Shown one piece after another: positions 60,867 to 64,000 of a stretch of 64,000 bases of DNA. Within the stretch, counting starts at the first letter, position 1; the number at the start of each line of letters is the position of its first letter. Under the pieces are notes generated by a model. It saw only the letters and a program-made list of their open reading frames with translations. It did no database searches and was not told where the DNA came from. A program made the translations under genes and the position numbers. Origin of the DNA: Persicitalea sp038235275. Its GTDB lineage: Bacteria > Bacteroidota > Bacteroidia > Cytophagales > Spirosomataceae. The stretch spans positions 62,001 through 126,000 of the forward strand of contig JBBSUC010000009.1 in the NCBI GenBank assembly GCA_038235275.1. The letters run 5' to 3'.

Positions 60867-61955
60867 TCAACCTACCAGCAAAAATGCCATCCCCAATATA
60901 AGGTACACCGCCAGCAGCAGCACGCCCTCGAACCAGGTCGTTTCACCGTCGTGCGCGATGGCGTTGACGATGAAGGCCACGGCGGCAATGGCAATTAACT
61001 CGATGGGATTGGCAAACACCAGGTTCATGGGCGAACCGATGAGGTAGGAAATAATGACCAGGAGCGGCGCGATGAGCAAAGCGACCTGGATCGAAGAACC
61101 CACGGTGATGCCCATGACGGTAGTCATGTCGTCCTTTCGGGCGAACGAGATAGCGGCCAGATATTCGGCGGCGTTACCAATGATCGCCAGCACGATTACG
61201 CCCAGAAAAAAGGTCGAAAGTCCCAGCGACTCTGCGGAGACTTCCAGCCCGCCGGCCACGATCTCCGCTTCCCAGGCCGTGAAGGCCGTGCCGCCCACCA
61301 GTACGGCCACCGCTACCCATAGCGGCCAGGCTTTTTCGTGATCGGAGTCCACCGATGCTTCGACTTTCTGGTGCCCTGCGCTTTCAAAAACATCACGGTG
61401 GGTTTTTAAACTATACACCAGATTAGCCAGATAAACCACGATCAGCACGACCGACACACCCAGACTCAGTTGTTCTTCCAAAATACTGGCCGTAGCCGCG
61501 TCGGTCAGGCTGCGTTCGGTGTAGTGAAACAGGGCGGGCAGTAGCAGTGCTATCAACGAGAGCATCAATAAGCTCGACAGCCGTCCCGCGCTGGCTTTAT
61601 TGAAGGTTTGGTGAGACCGCCCCCAGGTACCCACGACCACCGCCAGGCCTAAGCCCAGCAAGCTATTGCCGATAATCGACCCCGTGATTTGCCCCTTGAC
61701 CACATCAGTTTTGCCATCCATCAATACAAAAATCGCCAGCAGCAACTCGGCCATATTGCCGAAGGTCACGTTGAGTAGCCCGCCGATGGTGGCCCCGAGC
61801 CGCTCGGCCAATTGCTCGGTGGACTGGCGAATCCATTCGGCCAGCGGCACGATGGCCAATATTGCCACCAGAAAGTTGACGAGCGGCGAAACGTCGGTAA
61901 AATACCGAAGCCCGAGGGAAATGGGGATTAAGAGTAGGAGGTAGCGGAAGAGCAT
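60867..61955 (-). CDS. Calcium/proton exchanger (CaxA-type)
   Basis: A 362-residue antiporter with about eleven TM helices and both inverted alpha repeats of the CaCA superfamily: NVTFGNMAELLLAIFVL and AIIGNAAEYLAAISFARKDDM, each with the conserved Glu. An acidic-basic loop (KVEASVDSDHEKA) lies between the halves. It exports Ca2+ or another divalent cation from the cytosol against H+. ATG 61955 is chosen because the upstream in-frame stretch is a (gaatgat)n word-repeat leader. Confidence 0.92.
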   Translation of the reverse strand: MLFRYLLLLIPISLGLRYFTDVSPLVNFLVAILAIVPLAEWIRQSTEQLAERLGATIGGLLNVTFGNMAELLLAIFVLMDGKTDVVKGQITGSIIGNSLLGLGLAVVVGTWGRSHQTFNKASAGRLSSLLMLSLIALLLPALFHYTERSLTDAATASILEEQLSLGVSVVLIVVYLANLVYSLKTHRDVFESAGHQKVEASVDSDHEKAWPLWVAVAVLVGGTAFTAWEAEIVAGGLEVSAESLGLSTFFLGVIVLAIIGNAAEYLAAISFARKDDMTTVMGITVGSSIQVALLIAPLLVIISYLIGSPMNLVFANPIELIAIAAVAFIVNAIAHDGETTWFEGVLLLAVYLILGMAFLLVG

Positions 61956-61990
61956 TTTTTGAATGATGAATGATGAATGATGAGATATGA
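61956..61990 (-). repeat. Word-repeat leader of the Ca2+/H+ exchanger
   Basis: On the coding (minus) strand the bases before ATG 61955 read tcatatctcatcattcatc, attcatcattcaaaaa, a G-free run of reiterated catcatt words. The same vocabulary (ctcat, attcat, tcaaa) precedes xylA and fabI. Confidence 0.7.
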
Positions 61991-62056
61991 CGGGCAGAGC
62001 CGCCACTTCAAGAAATTCGTGCCAAGAACGGTATGTTGATCGAAGAGACGAATTTC

Positions 62057-62173
62057 GTCAACTGTCAACTGTCAACTGTCAACTGTCAACTGTCAACTGT
62101 CAACTGTCAACTGTCAACTGTCAACTGTCAACTGTCAACTGTCAACTGTCAACTGTCAACTGTCAACTGTCAA
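62057..62173. repeat. 117-bp perfect tandem array of a 7-bp unit
   Basis: GTCAACT is repeated without error for 16.7 copies, from 62057 to 62173, in the gap between the DUF819 stop (7 bases away) and the Ca2+/H+ exchanger leader. On the transcribed (minus) strand the unit is AGTTGAC. The period is not a multiple of three, so every frame stays open and produces a spurious reading frame. Two and a half copies of the same unit occur upstream of the PfkB gene. Confidence 0.95.
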
Positions 62174-62180
62174 TGGCCTT

Positions 62181-63326
62181 CTACCGCAGCCACTCCGCCA
62201 CGGCGAAGCCCAGATACGTGCCCAGCCCGTTGCCCAGAGTACCGACCAGAATAGCGGGTAGTTGCAAGTCGGGACGATTCAGGCTACGGGCCAGAGCGAG
62301 GGCGGAACTCGACCCGCCGATGTTGGCCTGCGAGGCCACGGCCACCACGTCGGGGTCTTGTTTCAATAATTTGGCCACGCCGATGAGCAGGGCGGCGTGG
62401 ACTAGTACGATCGTGCAAATGATGATTAACAGCCAAATCGCCAGCGTTCCGTCCTGCAACAAAGCCGGGACGTCGCAGTAAGCGCCGATTACGGCCAGAA
62501 ATAGGTAGATCATGAACATGCCTAGCACCCGACTGCCGCGCAAACGGCTGACTGCCGGGAACTGCGCCAGTACCAGCGCGACCGTGGTGATGGTAAGAAT
62601 GGTGGGCAAAGCCGGAAAAATGGTAGCCACCCAATCGGCCAGGAACACGGCCCCGAAAGCCAGGGCGGTCAGTAGTCCGAGGTCTTTGGGATTGATGGTT
62701 TCCTGCTCGTCGAAGGTGTCGACGGGGGGCGCAATTGCTTCTTTATCAGTTGCTTTTTCGCTTTTACCTTTCTTGCCTCGCAACAGAGCGGGTAGGGCCA
62801 GTGTAGCAATCATCCACAAAGCGGTCACGATATTGTCGGCGGCGGTGGTGGCGGCGTAGAGAGTGCCTTCGCGGGCCATGCCATAGTGCAGGGCCACGGC
62901 GTTGAAATTCAGACTGCCGCCCGTGTAGGTTCCCGTCAGCATTCCGGCCAGGGCGTAGTATTTTTCGCCCAGCAGCGCGGTGGCATCGACCATTTTTACC
63001 GCCACAGCTACCCCTACTACCGTTCCTAAGGCACCGACCAGAAATAGTCCGATCATGGAAGGTCCGGCGCGGCGGATGCTTTTCAAATTCACGCTGAGCA
63101 TGAGCAGGAAAATGGAAATCGGGGCCACGTAGGTGAAAATCCCGTCGTAAACGGGCGAAGGCGGCGAGGAGGAGGGGATCAAGCCCAAATTGGCGGTGAG
63201 GGCGGTGAGCAGGATCACCATCAGCGCGGTGCCGAGGTGCCGGAAGTAGGGCTTGGTCGCCAGCCACTCGCAAATCACGACATTCAGGCAAAGGACGGCC
63301 AGAACGAATAGCGGGTGGTTGGTCAT
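62181..63326 (-). CDS. DUF819 family membrane protein
   Basis: A 381-residue protein with about ten hydrophobic helices and the DUF819 features: LGTALMVILLTALTANLGLIPS, YDGIFTYVAPISIFLLMLSVNLKSI, GMLTGTYTGGSLNFNAVALHYGM and QANIGGSSSALALARSL. A cytosolic basic/acidic loop (GKKGKSEKATDKEA) divides the two halves. The family resembles Na+-coupled carboxylate or glutamate transporters, but no substrate is established. It is followed by the 117-bp heptamer array. Confidence 0.88.
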   Translation of the reverse strand: MTNHPLFVLAVLCLNVVICEWLATKPYFRHLGTALMVILLTALTANLGLIPSSSPPSPVYDGIFTYVAPISIFLLMLSVNLKSIRRAGPSMIGLFLVGALGTVVGVAVAVKMVDATALLGEKYYALAGMLTGTYTGGSLNFNAVALHYGMAREGTLYAATTAADNIVTALWMIATLALPALLRGKKGKSEKATDKEAIAPPVDTFDEQETINPKDLGLLTALAFGAVFLADWVATIFPALPTILTITTVALVLAQFPAVSRLRGSRVLGMFMIYLFLAVIGAYCDVPALLQDGTLAIWLLIIICTIVLVHAALLIGVAKLLKQDPDVVAVASQANIGGSSSALALARSLNRPDLQLPAILVGTLGNGLGTYLGFAVAEWLR

Positions 63327-63421
63327 GTAGGGCCGGGCATTGATCGTGATTTCCCGGCAATCTAACGATAATGAACCGAATTGCGGAAGAGGGACGTATA
63401 TTGCTCAATAAACTACATTTT

Positions 63422-64000
63422 ATGAGAAAAAGGCTACTTCCCTATTTTGAGAAATTTACGCTTCGCAGCAGCGGTCTTCTGATTTTCGCATTTCTCCTGA
63501 CTTCCCATATCGCGCTGGCTCACCTGGGTAAAATTACGGGTACCGTGTCGGATGCCGCCACCGGACGACCGCTGACGGGCGTGACTGTCCTGCTGGCGGG
63601 CCAGAGCAAAGGGGCCATCACTAATGACCTTGGACAATACCAACTCACCGATCTTCCAGCGGCAACCTATCGCCTGGAATTCACCAGTCTTGGTTTCTAA
63701 AGCCAGGCACTGACGGCAGCGGTGCAGGACGACCAGACGACTTTTTTACAAACCAAACTTATCACCGCGCCCATCGATCTCGGGACGGTGACCGTGTCGG
63801 CCCTGAAACTCAATACCCAGCAGATCATCAGCGCCGTGGACATTCGGCTGCGGCCCGTGACCAACTCGCAGGAAATCCTGCGCATGGTGCCGGGGCTGTT
63901 CATCGGGCAGCACGCAGGCGGCGGCAAGGCCGAGCAGTTGTTTCTGCGCGGCTTCGACCTCGACCACGGCACCGACATCCGCCTGAGCGTGGACGGGATG
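63422..64000 (+). pseudogene. TonB-dependent receptor interrupted by an in-frame stop
   Basis: From ATG 63422 the frame encodes a signal peptide (to about HIALAHLG) and a carboxypeptidase-regulatory-like domain: GKITGTVSDAATGRPLTGVTVLLAGQ, LGQYQLTDLPAATYRLEFTSLGF. A TAA at 63698-63700 stops it, yet the same frame continues to the window edge with clear receptor sequence: plug-type VSALKLNTQQIIS, LRPVTNSQEILRMVPGLFIGQHAGGGKAEQLFLRGFDLDHGTDI. A single-base change (for example CAA or AAA to TAA) would explain it. Either the gene is broken or the base call is wrong. The receptor would import siderophores, metals or glycans. Confidence 0.85.

Noticed and set aside
62057..62173. Possible CRISPR array
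   Set aside because: The repeat is 7 bp, contiguous and without spacers, and no cas gene is present in the window.
61987..62481. Plus-strand reading frame containing repeated QLSTVNC peptides
   Set aside because: It exists only because the 7-bp array keeps all frames open; the rest is antisense to the DUF819 gene.

Overview
The window looks like a chromosome segment of a Bacteroidota bacterium, most likely order Cytophagales. The signs are a T9SS component (PorZ-like, with a C-terminal sorting domain), DUF6089 and DUF2911 proteins, a SusC/TonB receptor with a carboxypeptidase-like N-domain, TAnnTTTG-type -7 promoter boxes, and a near-absence of Shine-Dalgarno sequences. No rRNA, tRNA, complete insertion sequence or CRISPR array was seen. 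By eye G+C is about 55% in the housekeeping parts and clearly lower from about 35 to 40 kb.

Layout. 0-8 kb: sulfatase tail, MFS exporter, PpiD-like chaperone, then xylA, a PfkB kinase, dxr and a small membrane protein. 8-12.5 kb: GT2 glycosyltransferase, two methyltransferases and a McrC-like protein with no McrB beside it. 12.6-24.7 kb: a YbbA/YbbP-type exporter, fabI, a PhyH dioxygenase, a trypsin-like protease, envelope proteins, an NlpC/P60 hydrolase and a second ABC exporter followed by a DUF3299-like protein. 25-33.7 kb: sialate O-acetylesterase, PorZ and uncharacterised envelope proteins.

33.7-43.8 kb is an accessory, defence-type island: a HipBA-like toxin-antitoxin pair, a winged-helix regulator with a frameshifted nucleotidyltransferase, a nested palindromic element, and a compact five-gene minus-strand operon. 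That operon encodes, in order, a DUF4007 (SspB-like) protein, a 975-aa P-loop ATPase, an HNH protein, an RNA 2'-phosphotransferase (KptA/Tpt1) and a methyltransferase-HIT fusion. It starts from a recognisable Bacteroidota promoter and most junctions overlap. I do not know this combination as a described system; it is the main candidate for something new.

43.9-64 kb returns to core genes: a CPBP protease, Prc and FKBP; an isolated atpA-atpG pair; YceI; a glucuronokinase-like GHMP kinase next to galU; GH26, DUF1080 and TolB-like carbohydrate genes; a Ca2+/H+ exchanger; DUF819; and a TonB receptor broken by an in-frame stop. Three reading-frame lesions (35.57, 51.74 and 63.70 kb) may be real mutations, phase-variable tracts or assembly errors. 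Many leaders consist of reiterated G-poor words ending at the start codon, and several intergenic palindromic modules recur.
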